A stretch of DNA of 64,000 nucleotides from positions 82,307 to 146,306 of the forward strand of contig JALVVN010000007.1 of the NCBI GenBank assembly GCA_027023405.1, written 5' to 3'. Made by a program: the position numbers and the translations under genes. The DNA comes from Campylobacterales bacterium. Lineage in GTDB: Bacteria; Campylobacterota; Campylobacteria; Campylobacterales; QNZT01. The notes under the pieces were generated by a model that made no database searches, was not told where the DNA came from, and saw only the letters and a list, made by a program, of their open reading frames with translations. This document shows positions 37,274-47,249 of the stretch, piece by piece (position 1 is the stretch's first letter; every line of letters begins with the position of its first letter).

Positions 37274-37369
37274 ATGCAAAAGAGAAAAACAGAATCGCTC
37301 TTGGGATTATTACTACTCTTTCTCAGTGTCGGATTAGTCAGTTTTCAAGCACTCTTTCATCTTCTCTAA
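37274..37369 (+). CDS. 31-aa putative single-TM micropeptide (MQKRKTESLLGLLLLFLSVGLVSFQALFHLL)
   Basis: Preceded by AGGGAGAAGAG, 9 nt before the next CDS; hydrophobic core. Confidence 0.45.
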   Translation: MQKRKTESLLGLLLLFLSVGLVSFQALFHLL

Positions 37370-37378
37370 AGGGAGCCT

Positions 37379-38218
37379 ATGTCAAAAGTCAAACGCTACA
37401 ATCCTGATAAACAGACAATCACACCGCTTACCGGATTGCTTCTCTATCTACTACCTACACCGTTGCTCTTTGCGATTATCTTCTCATTTTTTAGTGCAAA
37501 CGGTGTTGGCGTGATCAAGTATGCCGTCGCCTACGCCCTCTTTCTCTTTGCCGCATCAATCGCTAAAAAGGGATTTGCATTTGAACGGCGCTATCGCAAC
37601 AGTGCTTTAGCGAAAGCGCCTCGTTTCCCTTACAAAACGGCGGGCGCGATTTTTTTGGCAGGGGCTACCTTTTACACTTCACTCTTTTGTACGAGCAACT
37701 CACTCTTGATGAGTCTGGTCGCGGGTGCTAGTGCCCTCATCGGTTTCTACCTCTTTTACGGTTTTGATCCACGAAAAGATAAGGTGGGAAATCTACGAGT
37801 GGGTGTACGAGCCGAAGATGTGATCGCCATCACCGATGATGCCAAAAAGCGAATCAAAGCACTACAAGAGTTCAAAAAGGATGTCCCCTCCAAAGCGACA
37901 CGAAACCATTTGGATGAGATTATCCAATCGACCGAAGAGATCATCCACAATATCGAAACCGATCCCAACGATCTCGACAAAGCGCGAAAGTTTTTCAAGA
38001 TCTATCTCGATCGAACCTATAAGATAAGTGATGAATTTGTCACCCATATCAAGAAAAAGAATCTTACTGAGGAGATTCAAAAAAATTACGACAATCTGCT
38101 CATCGCACTCAAAAAGACCATCGTTGAGCAGAAAGAGAAGCTTGAGAGTGAAGATCTCACCGCACTCGATATCCAGATAGAGGCATTGACAAAACAACTA
38201 AATCAAGAAGGAGTATGA
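37379..38218 (+). CDS. XpaC-like membrane protein
   Basis: N-terminal TMs plus helical tail; directly upstream of telA-like gene. Confidence 0.7.
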   Translation: MSKVKRYNPDKQTITPLTGLLLYLLPTPLLFAIIFSFFSANGVGVIKYAVAYALFLFAASIAKKGFAFERRYRNSALAKAPRFPYKTAGAIFLAGATFYTSLFCTSNSLLMSLVAGASALIGFYLFYGFDPRKDKVGNLRVGVRAEDVIAITDDAKKRIKALQEFKKDVPSKATRNHLDEIIQSTEEIIHNIETDPNDLDKARKFFKIYLDRTYKISDEFVTHIKKKNLTEEIQKNYDNLLIALKKTIVEQKEKLESEDLTALDIQIEALTKQLNQEGV

Positions 38219-39381
38219 CTATGGATAAACAGTATCAAACAAACCAAGAAAGCATCGCCAAAGAGGCAAGCAAACTCAAAGAGGAGACCAAAGCGGTCTT
38301 TGAAAAAGTGAGTGATGACCTCACCAAAGATCTCATCGTCTATGATGATGCACCCAGTGATGAAAAAGCAAAAATCGAAGAATTGACAAAAGAGATCAAA
38401 GATGATGATCCGCGAACCGTCCTCTTCTTTGGCTCCAAAGCCCAAGAGAAGATTAATACCGTCTCAGACAGTATGCTTGAGGGGGTAAAGAATAAGGATA
38501 TTGGAACAAGCGGGGAAGCGCTTAATCGTCTTGTCACTGTTATCAAAGGATTTGATGTCGATGAACTCAATCCCAATGCAAAACAGGGATTTTTCGCCAA
38601 ACTATTCGGTTTTGCTTCACCGGCTGTAAAATTTTTGGGTAAATATGAGGAGGTTAAAAGTCAAATCGATCGCATTACCGACGAATTAGAGTCTCACAAA
38701 ACCCAACTTCTCACCGACATCACGGCACTCGATCGTCTCTATGATGTTAATTTGGAGTACTTTAATGATCTCGAACTCTATATCGCCGCAGGTGTCAAAA
38801 AACTTAAAGAGTTTGATGAAGAGATCATCCCCAAACTCAAAGCACAAGCCCAAGAGAGCGATAAAATGACTAAAACACTTAACCTTCAAGATGTCATCAC
38901 CACTCGTAACGATCTAGAGCGTCGTATCCACGATTTGCGCCTTACTCGACAAGTGGCAATGCAAGCGCTTCCAAGCATCCGAATGGTGCAGGAAAATGAC
39001 AAAAACCTCGTCGCCAAAATCGACTCTACACTTGTCAATACTGTACCGCTTTGGAAAAACCAACTCGCCCAGACGATCACTATCTATCGTAGCGGTGAAG
39101 CGGCGAAATCGGTCAAAAATGCTACCGATCTTACCAATGAACTACTCGAGGAGAATGCCAAAAACCTCAAAGCCGCCAACAAAGCGATCCGAGAAGAGGT
39201 GGAGCGCGGTGTCTATGATATTGAAACCATTAAAAAAGCCAACAATACGCTCATCGAAGCAATCAATGAGAGTTTAGAGATTACCCAAAAAGGGAAGATC
39301 GCCAGAGAGAAGGCACAAAAAGAGCTTGAACTCCTTGAAAGTCAACTCAAACAGAGCCTTGTCAAAGCGGCTTCAAACTAA
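38215..39381 (+). CDS. TelA-family (toxic anion resistance-like) protein
   Basis: LNLQDVITTRNDLERRIHDLRLTRQVAMQALPSIRMVQENDKNLVAKIDSTLVNTVPLWKNQLAQ. Confidence 0.92.
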   Translation: MTMDKQYQTNQESIAKEASKLKEETKAVFEKVSDDLTKDLIVYDDAPSDEKAKIEELTKEIKDDDPRTVLFFGSKAQEKINTVSDSMLEGVKNKDIGTSGEALNRLVTVIKGFDVDELNPNAKQGFFAKLFGFASPAVKFLGKYEEVKSQIDRITDELESHKTQLLTDITALDRLYDVNLEYFNDLELYIAAGVKKLKEFDEEIIPKLKAQAQESDKMTKTLNLQDVITTRNDLERRIHDLRLTRQVAMQALPSIRMVQENDKNLVAKIDSTLVNTVPLWKNQLAQTITIYRSGEAAKSVKNATDLTNELLEENAKNLKAANKAIREEVERGVYDIETIKKANNTLIEAINESLEITQKGKIAREKAQKELELLESQLKQSLVKAASN

Positions 39382-39399
39382 GCATATAGAGGAGAAACG

Positions 39400-40482
39400 A
39401 TGGGATTTTGGGATAAGATATTTGGAGAGTTTATCGATGTTATCGACTGGATCGATGAGAGCAACGACACGATGGTCTATCGCTTTGAGCGATACAACAA
39501 TGAGATCAAATACGGCGCCAAACTCACCGTTCGGGAATCTCAAGCCGCCGTCTTTGTCAATGAGGGAGAGATTGCCGATGTGTTGGGACCGGGTATCTAT
39601 GAACTAGAGACCAAAAACCTTCCGATCCTCACGACACTGCAACACTGGGATCACGGCTTTAACTCCCCTTTCAAAGCGGAGATCTACTTTGTCAATCTTC
39701 GCAAATTTACCGATCTTAAATGGGGTACGAAAAACCCGATTATCATCCGCGATAAAGAGTTTGGTGTCGTAAGACTTCGTGCGTTTGGTACCTATGAGAT
39801 GCGTATCAGCGACCCGGCACTCTTTCTCAAAGATATTGTCGGCACCAACGGCAACTTCAATGTCGAAGATATCAGCAATCAACTACGAAATATCATCGTC
39901 TCTCGCTTCTCCAATATCGTTGCCGATTCAGGTATTCCTGTCCTGGATCTCGCTAGTCGCTACGATCAACTCAGCGAATATATCACCCAAAAACTTGCAA
40001 AAGAGTTTGAAAACTACGGTATCGAACTCACCAAATTCCTCATCGAAAATATCTCCGTACCACCTGCGGTCGAAGAGGCGATTGATAAGCGAAGTAGTAT
40101 GGGCGTTGTAGCTGATTTGGGCAAATATCTCGAATTTCAAACCGCTGAGTCGATGACTCAAGGAGGCGAAGGCAATATGGCGAGTATGGGTGCCGGTATG
40201 GGAATCGGTATGGCGATGGCGGATAAGATGAGTGAGCGCTTTCAAAAGAGTAAAGATCACGGTTATATCCCCGATCCGTTTGAGAAAATGTACTACTATG
40301 CTAACGGTAAAGAGCCTATCGGACCGCTTAATATTGATGAAGTGGGTGATCTCATTAAAGAGAGAAAGATCACTTCTGACACACTGATGTGGTCAAGCGG
40401 TATGGAAAATTGGCAGAAAGCCAGTCGCTTTGATGAGTTGGAGTCGCTCTTTAACCTGCTCACACCACCGCCTCTCTCTTAA
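39400..40482 (+). CDS. SPFH/virion-core-like protein with C-terminal GYF_2 domain
   Basis: LTVRESQAAVFVNEGEIADVLGPGIYELET; C-terminal YYYANGKEPIGPLNIDEVGDLIKERKI. Confidence 0.88.
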   Translation: MGFWDKIFGEFIDVIDWIDESNDTMVYRFERYNNEIKYGAKLTVRESQAAVFVNEGEIADVLGPGIYELETKNLPILTTLQHWDHGFNSPFKAEIYFVNLRKFTDLKWGTKNPIIIRDKEFGVVRLRAFGTYEMRISDPALFLKDIVGTNGNFNVEDISNQLRNIIVSRFSNIVADSGIPVLDLASRYDQLSEYITQKLAKEFENYGIELTKFLIENISVPPAVEEAIDKRSSMGVVADLGKYLEFQTAESMTQGGEGNMASMGAGMGIGMAMADKMSERFQKSKDHGYIPDPFEKMYYYANGKEPIGPLNIDEVGDLIKERKITSDTLMWSSGMENWQKASRFDELESLFNLLTPPPLS

Positions 40483-40487
40483 AAGCG

Positions 40488-41678
40488 ATGGAGCAAAAAC
40501 CTAAAATCAAAGAGCAGTCGCTCTTTACCCAAAGGCGCTTCCCCTGTAAAGCGTGCGGTGCAAACCTCATCTTTTGCGCCGATGTCGATGCACTCAAATG
40601 CTCCTACTGCGGTGCAATCAACCAGATTAAACCCCCGCCGCTTCCCATTCGGGAGCTCGATCTCAAAAATGCCCTACAACAGATTGACTCCAAACCGTGG
40701 CATATTGAAGAGAAGCGCAATTTCAAGTGTCCCTCCTGTGCAGCAAGCTTCAAAGTTGACGACTACATTCGAAGTACCCGTTGCCCCTACTGCAACACAC
40801 CGATCGTCACCAATGCCGATATCTTTATGCCTCTCGCACCAAAATCGCTTCTGCCGTTTGATATCAACCAAAAGGAGGCAAAAGAGATCTTCAAAAAGTG
40901 GGTCGGTTCTCTCTGGCTTGCTCCCTCCAGCCTCAAACGCATCTACGATACCGACTCTACACTCAAGGGAATCTACCTTCCCTACTGGACCTATGATAGT
41001 AAAACGCATACCCAATATATGGGAAGACGGGGTATTGTCTATTATGATCGTGTCACACGACGCGTCTATATCGACGGAAGAGAGGAGTTGGTCGAGGATG
41101 TTGTGGAGCGGATCGAGTGGACACCGGTGAGCGGTGAAGTTTATGATGACTTTGACGATGTGCTCATCGGTGCCACTAAAACCATTCCTCGAAAACTCGC
41201 CGACGCACTGGAGCCGTGGGATTTGGAGCATTTGGTTCCCTTTGATCCGCGCTATCTAAGCGGTTTTGAGAGTGAAACCTATCAAGTCGCACTGGATGAG
41301 GGGTTTGACTATGCCAAAGAGGTGATGCGCTACCAAATCCAAAACCATGTGCGCCACGATATCGGCGGAGATCGTCAAGTCATAGAGGATATGCGTGTCT
41401 ATCATCGCGATAGCACCTTCAAATATATTCTACTACCTATTTGGACGGCACACTTTGAGCATAGCGGGAAATCCTATCGATTTGCCATCAACGCAAGAAA
41501 CGGCAAGATCGTCGGTGAACGCCCCTATTCCAAACTCAAAATCTTTTTTCTTGTGCTTGCCGTTCTTGCCATTGTCGGAGCATTTTTCTATTTCGGCTCT
41601 CAAGATCAGGTTGGCACTTCCACTATGCCACATATCCAAGTCCAACCTCACGGCACAATTATTCATCTAAGGTTCTAA
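40488..41678 (+). CDS. Zinc-ribbon protein with C-terminal TM segment
   Basis: CKACGANL...CSYCG and CPSCAASF...CPYCNTPI; LKIFFLVLAVLAIVGAFFYFG. Confidence 0.85.
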   Translation: MEQKPKIKEQSLFTQRRFPCKACGANLIFCADVDALKCSYCGAINQIKPPPLPIRELDLKNALQQIDSKPWHIEEKRNFKCPSCAASFKVDDYIRSTRCPYCNTPIVTNADIFMPLAPKSLLPFDINQKEAKEIFKKWVGSLWLAPSSLKRIYDTDSTLKGIYLPYWTYDSKTHTQYMGRRGIVYYDRVTRRVYIDGREELVEDVVERIEWTPVSGEVYDDFDDVLIGATKTIPRKLADALEPWDLEHLVPFDPRYLSGFESETYQVALDEGFDYAKEVMRYQIQNHVRHDIGGDRQVIEDMRVYHRDSTFKYILLPIWTAHFEHSGKSYRFAINARNGKIVGERPYSKLKIFFLVLAVLAIVGAFFYFGSQDQVGTSTMPHIQVQPHGTIIHLRF

Positions 41679-42815
41679 ATGACAATACACCGGCACTATC
41701 TCTTCTCCCAACCCCATCAGCCTTTCTTCTCCCTCTCAGTCATCAATGCCCTCATCTTTATGGTGCTTTTTGCACTCAGTTACAACGGTACGATCTCCAC
41801 AGCGATCTCGCCTATCGATCTGCACACTTACAGCTTTGTCTATCTGATTTTTACCCCTGCTTTTTTGGGCTTTTTACTCACCACCTATCCCCGTTTTTCC
41901 CAAATGCCCGCTATCTTACAAAAAGATTACCTCATTATCTTTTATCCACTGCTTTTTGCATCGATCCTTTACATCCTAAGCGCTCTTTTTCTCCCCGCTC
42001 TCACACTTCTTACCAAGATAGCGATACTCTTTGCCCAGCTCTACACCGCTAAACTCTTCTTAAACCTTTTTCGCAACTCTCCCTTACCCGATCAGCATGA
42101 CACCTTTTGGATTCTTGTTGCGTGGATCAGCAGTATCGTCACCAATCTCATCGCCCTTATCGCGCCAATTTACTTCCCCAAGTTTGCCCTTTATCTATAC
42201 CTTATCTTCATGGGACTCAGCGTTGCGCAGAGAATGGTGCCCTTTTTTAGCCACAGGATGGTAGAACGCGATCAAACACTACTTAGAGATATCTATCTCC
42301 TCTTTCTCATCGGGGTCATTTTGAATAGTTTTGACTTTGGAAAATGGATAGCACCAATCACTTTCTTGTTAGCAGGCGTTCGATTGGTGCACCGTTTTAT
42401 GGCATGGAAACTCCCTTTTCCAAAAGAGGAGCCGCTTATTTGGATCTTACAAATCGCACTCTACTGGCTCGCACTTGGATTGATCCTCGGAAGTATCGCG
42501 CAGTTTGCCTCACTTTTGCTCGGTAGCTCTCTCCTTGCACTACCGATCCATCTGCTTGCACTTGGATTTTTAACGACGATCTTGATTGGATTTGGCACCC
42601 GTGTCACTCTCGGACACTCCGGCAATTTAATGCAGATCGATAAAAGCACCAAAATTCTCTTCTATCTCACACAGATCTTACTCTACTTTCGCATCCTCTA
42701 TTCGCTCATGCCAAACCTCATGCTCTTTAATATCAGCACCTTTGTGTGGTTGCTCCTCTTTGGATGGTGGGGTCTGAAATATTTGCCGGTGCTCCTCTTT
42801 GGCAAAAGGCTCTAA
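41679..42815 (+). CDS. NnrS-family membrane protein
   Basis: FSQPHQPFFSLSVINALIFMVLF, SVAQRMVPFFSHRM, HLLALGFLTTILIGFGTRVTLGHSG. Confidence 0.9.
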   Translation: MTIHRHYLFSQPHQPFFSLSVINALIFMVLFALSYNGTISTAISPIDLHTYSFVYLIFTPAFLGFLLTTYPRFSQMPAILQKDYLIIFYPLLFASILYILSALFLPALTLLTKIAILFAQLYTAKLFLNLFRNSPLPDQHDTFWILVAWISSIVTNLIALIAPIYFPKFALYLYLIFMGLSVAQRMVPFFSHRMVERDQTLLRDIYLLFLIGVILNSFDFGKWIAPITFLLAGVRLVHRFMAWKLPFPKEEPLIWILQIALYWLALGLILGSIAQFASLLLGSSLLALPIHLLALGFLTTILIGFGTRVTLGHSGNLMQIDKSTKILFYLTQILLYFRILYSLMPNLMLFNISTFVWLLLFGWWGLKYLPVLLFGKRL

Positions 42816-43760
42816 ATCTGATGTCGCCGTATATGGCGCCGGTTGATAATCCAAATCGATCCATGACCCCATCTTTAGAGCCCACTCATGTGAGTTAAAT
42901 CTCTCCCATCCACTCCCATGAAAAAAGGTCATCTCGCCAAAGATCAACTGATCTCGAAAAATATACCAATCCACCCGCACATGTACAAATGGCCTGGCTA
43001 AAATTTCTGTCAATTTCAACATCTCATCCAACTGCTTCGGCTTAGGAGGATTCAACTCACTTGAGGGATACTCGATCTCGAGATCGATACGCTCCCATTC
43101 AGGCGTATAAAAGTTTCGTTTATGCTCACCAAAACGATCCATATCCACCTGTATCATCTTCACCTCTGAGCCGAAACAAAAGAGCTTATAGTCATATAAT
43201 CCCTCTTTCCCACCGTCCATATAACGCTCTACAATAATACGAGGTTTCAGTTTGGCATAGACCCACTCTTTGGTTCGATGTGCATAATTGATATGCATAT
43301 TACAAAAGATGGATTGCAGTTGCTTATACGCCACCTCATCAAATTGACGCTTATCCTCAATCACCAATACTGAACCGGAATCATGTGTCGCTTTGATCAC
43401 GCACTGATTAGGTAACGACGCAAAATCAAAAGCTTGCGCATCATCATAAACAGTAATTAATTCATTTAAATATTTTGTGCCTATCTTCTCTTTGATATAG
43501 GAACGCACCGCATATTTATCAGAACAGAGTCGTGCAAGTTCACTGTCACCATACACTTTAAGATATTGTAATTTTTCATTATATGTTTTTGGTTCTTTGA
43601 TATTAAGTGGTTTATGAAATTTTTTGTACCACATATAACGAAGCCAAAACTTCGTAGGTATCAATGCATACAGCACACTTCTTGTCTGCCTATAGAGACA
43701 TTTAAATCCTACATAATACTTTTGAAACAGAGATGGATAAAAACTTCCATAATACGACAT
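42678..43760 (-). CDS. TupA-like ATP-grasp protein
   Basis: NEKLQYLKVYGDSELARLCSDKYAVRSYI; CVIKATHDSGSVLVI; VRVDWYIFRDQLIFGEMTFFHGSGW. Confidence 0.85.
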   Translation of the reverse strand: MSYYGSFYPSLFQKYYVGFKCLYRQTRSVLYALIPTKFWLRYMWYKKFHKPLNIKEPKTYNEKLQYLKVYGDSELARLCSDKYAVRSYIKEKIGTKYLNELITVYDDAQAFDFASLPNQCVIKATHDSGSVLVIEDKRQFDEVAYKQLQSIFCNMHINYAHRTKEWVYAKLKPRIIVERYMDGGKEGLYDYKLFCFGSEVKMIQVDMDRFGEHKRNFYTPEWERIDLEIEYPSSELNPPKPKQLDEMLKLTEILARPFVHVRVDWYIFRDQLIFGEMTFFHGSGWERFNSHEWALKMGSWIDLDYQPAPYTATSDLEPFAKEEHRQIFQTPPSKEEQPHKGADIKEHEVWHERIEDAKVE

Positions 43761-43860
43761 AAAATTCCTTGTTAATTAAATTATTTGAATAATACCTTAT
43801 TGATCCTAATAACAAATCGGCATACGCTATAATTAATAAATAGCATTTCTAAGGAAATTC

Positions 43861-44679
43861 ATGAAACAACAAAACTTTTATCTATTGATTGAAAATATTC
43901 TCACGACGCCTCAACCCGATCAAAAAATAGAAAAATTTCAATCGATGTACAAAAACTACAAATGTGATAAACTCTCGTTTGAAAGTAAGCATTCCATACA
44001 AATCTTTCAAACTCCCTCCTTTGAAGCGATCTGCAAAGTCAAGCCCGCCACATCGATGCCAAAGCGAACCGCTCTCACCACCCCCAAAGGACAAGCCAAT
44101 CTACTGCATGCCATCGCCCATATCGAATATAGTGCAATCGATCTGGCACTCGATCACTGCTATCGTTTTCGTGATCTTCCACGCGAATACTACAGTGATT
44201 GGCTCAAAGTAGCCGAAGATGAGATACGACACTTTCAAATGCTTCACTCACTTTTGGAGGAGTTAGGTTATCGATACGGCGATTTTAGTGTGCATCGCTT
44301 TTTGTTTGATGTCTCTCAAAAGACGCTGACACTTGTCGAGCGCATGGCGGTAATCCCCCGCTACCTCGAAGCCGCCGGTCTCGATTCCAATCCTCAAATC
44401 ATCGAGAAACTGCGTCGCATCGATGATCCCCTTTGCGAAAAGATTATCGATGCGCTTGAGATCATCTTAGAGGAGGAGGTCGATCATGTCCACAAAGGGG
44501 ATCGCTGGTTTCGCTACGCATGCCAAAAAGAGGGTATCGATCCCGACACCTACTTCGATCTCGTTGAAGCGGTGCTCCCCGGTGCCAAACGCCCCAAACC
44601 CTTTGTCAATGTTAAAGCACGAAAACGCGCCGGATTTAGCTGTGTGGAACTCAAACAGCTTGGTAGCGAGGAGTGCTAG
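43861..44679 (+). CDS. DUF455 ferritin-like protein
   Basis: LLHAIAHIEYSAIDLALDHCYRF; EDEIRHFQMLHSLLEELGY; EEEVDHVHKGDRWF. Confidence 0.88.
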   Translation: MKQQNFYLLIENILTTPQPDQKIEKFQSMYKNYKCDKLSFESKHSIQIFQTPSFEAICKVKPATSMPKRTALTTPKGQANLLHAIAHIEYSAIDLALDHCYRFRDLPREYYSDWLKVAEDEIRHFQMLHSLLEELGYRYGDFSVHRFLFDVSQKTLTLVERMAVIPRYLEAAGLDSNPQIIEKLRRIDDPLCEKIIDALEIILEEEVDHVHKGDRWFRYACQKEGIDPDTYFDLVEAVLPGAKRPKPFVNVKARKRAGFSCVELKQLGSEEC

Positions 44680-44724
44680 ATTAATCTTTTTAGAATATAA
44701 TTCTTTTTTTTAGAGGAGAAATAT

Positions 44725-45396
44725 TTGCAATTAAAAAACAAACAGGTGATCTTCTTCGATCTTGACGGTACGCTCATCGATTCTCTGCCCGATCTTGCTA
44801 CCTCACTCAATGCCACGCTGACACACTTTGGCTTTGAGCCCTTTGCAATCGAGACGATTCGCTCGTGGATCGGAGGCGGTGCGATTCTGCTTGTGCAGAG
44901 GGCTTTTGAGCGAGCGACAAATCGTGCGATCGATCCCGATCTTCAAGCCCAAGCCCTCTCCTTTTTTCTTCAACACTATGAAAAACACCATTTACGCGCG
45001 ACCACGCTCTATCCACACTGTCACTCTACGCTTGAGGCACTCAAAGAGCACTACACACTCGGACTCATCACCAACAAGCCCGTGCGTTTTGTGCCCTCGA
45101 TCTTAGAGACACTTCAGATTGATCGCTACTTCAGTATCGTGCTCGGTGGTGATTCGTTAGAGGAGAAGAAACCCCATCCACTCCCTCTATGCCACGCCAT
45201 CAAAACGCTTCACACAAGTGCGGAAAAATCTCTGATGATCGGCGACACCCCCAACGATCTCCTCTGCGCCCGTTCAGCTGGTGTTGACGCTATCGCCATC
45301 ACTCACGGTTATGCGACACACGAGATGCTTTGCGCGCACAATCCCGACTATCTTGTCGAAAATTTAAAACAATTACAAGAAAGGTTATGCCCATGA
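44725..45396 (+). CDS. gph: HAD-family phosphoglycolate phosphatase
   Basis: FFDLDGTLIDSLPDL; LITNKPVRF; MIGDTPNDLLCARSAG; TTG start. Confidence 0.9.
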   Translation: MQLKNKQVIFFDLDGTLIDSLPDLATSLNATLTHFGFEPFAIETIRSWIGGGAILLVQRAFERATNRAIDPDLQAQALSFFLQHYEKHHLRATTLYPHCHSTLEALKEHYTLGLITNKPVRFVPSILETLQIDRYFSIVLGGDSLEEKKPHPLPLCHAIKTLHTSAEKSLMIGDTPNDLLCARSAGVDAIAITHGYATHEMLCAHNPDYLVENLKQLQERLCP

Positions 45397-46799
45397 GTTC
45401 TACGATACAAAAGATTGCTATCATCGGAGGAGGTGTTGCCGGTGCATCCACAGCGCTGATACTAGCACGATACGGATACGATGTCACACTCTATGAAGCA
45501 CGCGACTCACTCGTGAGCGGCCCACCCTTTTGTCATCTGCATGCCGGAGGAAATCTCTATCCCGATATCTCGGATGAACAGTGCCTTGATCTACTCAAAC
45601 AATCGATCGACTTTGCCAAACTCTACCCCTTTATCGTCGATTACCGCCCGACACTCATCGCCCTTCCCGACACTTGTGAGCGATCGGTTAGCGATCTACT
45701 CCCTCGCCTCAAACGGCTTCAATCACGCTACCGTGAACTGATCGAAGCCGATCCCGCTAATGCACTACTGGGCGATCCCAAACACTATTTTCGTCTCTAT
45801 GATCGTAAGAGATTAGAAGCCCTCTCCGCACTCCCCACACCCGACCAACCTCACACCTTTGATGAGTGGCTCATCGCTCCTGCAAAAATGCTTGATCTTG
45901 ACAAACTCCAACTGCCACTTATTTTAGTGCAAGAGTATGGGCTCAACCTCTTTTTGCTCGCATCGGCTCTCGAACTCTCACTCAAACAATTTCCTAATCT
46001 CGCACTCCATCTCAAGACCCGTGCCAAAGAGGTCAAACAAGAAGATGGTTCATGGTCACTCACAAGCGACGATGGAGTCGCACACTACGACTACCTCATC
46101 AATGCTTGTGGTTATCAAACCGGTGAGATCGACGATATGATCGGTATCAAAGATAGGCGACTTGTCGAATTTAAAGCCGCGTATGTCACCCAATGCCCAG
46201 AGCTAACCGCCTTCCCGGAGATCATCTTTCACGGCAAGCGGGGCACCCCGCAGGGAATGGGACAATTTACCCCCTACCCCCAAGGACACTTTCAACTCCA
46301 CGGCATGACCAAGGAGATCACCCTCTTTGAAGAGGGACTCGCCCAAAGCAGTAGCACCAGTGCCCAACCCCGACTCAAACCGCATCTCCTACACAAACTT
46401 AATCGTGGTTGGCGGTGGAAAACCGTCGAAGAAAGAAGCAAGAGAGCCATCTCTCATCTTGCCCGTTTTATCCCGGCATTTCAATCTGCAAAACCTGCCG
46501 CAAAACCGCTCTACGGTGCCCAGCAAATCCCCGGAGACAATCCTGATCTTAGGGTGGCGGAAGTGAGCTTTCCTACCGATAACTATGCGCGTTGCGAAAT
46601 CGTCAAAGTTTCATCGGTATTAGATATGATCAAAGCGATTCTTGCTGATCTTGGAGTGGAGCAAAGTGATTTGTTAAAACCTTTGAAGGTTGATGAAAAA
46701 GAGGTAGAAGCCTATGCAAAAGAGATAGCACAACAGCGCGGTTATCCCCCACAGATGGCATCTCTCCTTATTCCAAAACAACTACAGTGCAAAGAGTAA
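45393..46799 (+). CDS. FAD-dependent oxidoreductase (DadA-like)
   Basis: IAIIGGGVAGASTALILARYGYDVTLYEA; ATGA overlap with gph. Confidence 0.85.
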   Translation: MSSTIQKIAIIGGGVAGASTALILARYGYDVTLYEARDSLVSGPPFCHLHAGGNLYPDISDEQCLDLLKQSIDFAKLYPFIVDYRPTLIALPDTCERSVSDLLPRLKRLQSRYRELIEADPANALLGDPKHYFRLYDRKRLEALSALPTPDQPHTFDEWLIAPAKMLDLDKLQLPLILVQEYGLNLFLLASALELSLKQFPNLALHLKTRAKEVKQEDGSWSLTSDDGVAHYDYLINACGYQTGEIDDMIGIKDRRLVEFKAAYVTQCPELTAFPEIIFHGKRGTPQGMGQFTPYPQGHFQLHGMTKEITLFEEGLAQSSSTSAQPRLKPHLLHKLNRGWRWKTVEERSKRAISHLARFIPAFQSAKPAAKPLYGAQQIPGDNPDLRVAEVSFPTDNYARCEIVKVSSVLDMIKAILADLGVEQSDLLKPLKVDEKEVEAYAKEIAQQRGYPPQMASLLIPKQLQCKE

Positions 46800-47249
46800 T
46801 AGATACACCACCCATCCCGTTATGAGTGTCAAGACAAGATCGACAAAGAGAATCCGCCCCCATAACGCATGATGAAAATGCTCAAAAGGTTGGGGATAGC
46901 GTAGTGATGACTTGAGCACCAACCACACCCAGATAAAGAAGGTACTTAACGCCAAAAAGAGATGCGCACCAAACACCCAAGCAAGTATCGCACTCCCCCA
47001 ATAGTTACTCTGATGCACCCGAGTCGTTACATCGCCCAAGCGAATATCAACCTCTAACACCATCACTACAACGGTCATCAAAAGCAGTAGCAATATCTGT
47101 AAATTTTTATGCCATACAATTTTACCTTTAGAAACAAATGCAATCGCAAACATCATGCCTAGCGGTATCAACCCCGAAGCAATCATAATTGTATCGATGA
47201 GGAGATCCGCGCGTGTCCCTAAAAACCCCTCTGCTATCATCTTGAGCAC
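46782..47249 (-). CDS. DUF420-like membrane protein
   Basis: VHQSNYWGSAILAWVFGAHLFLALSTFFIWVW. Confidence 0.65.
   Translation of the reverse strand: MLKMIAEGFLGTRADLLIDTIMIASGLIPLGMMFAIAFVSKGKIVWHKNLQILLLLLMTVVVMVLEVDIRLGDVTTRVHQSNYWGSAILAWVFGAHLFLALSTFFIWVWLVLKSSLRYPQPFEHFHHALWGRILFVDLVLTLITGWVVYLLLFAL

Noticed and set aside
40674-41231. 185-aa minus-strand ORF and the 190-aa plus ORF at 40558
   Set aside because: Both overlap the zinc-ribbon gene in other frames; the zinc-ribbon frame has the conserved Cys pairs.
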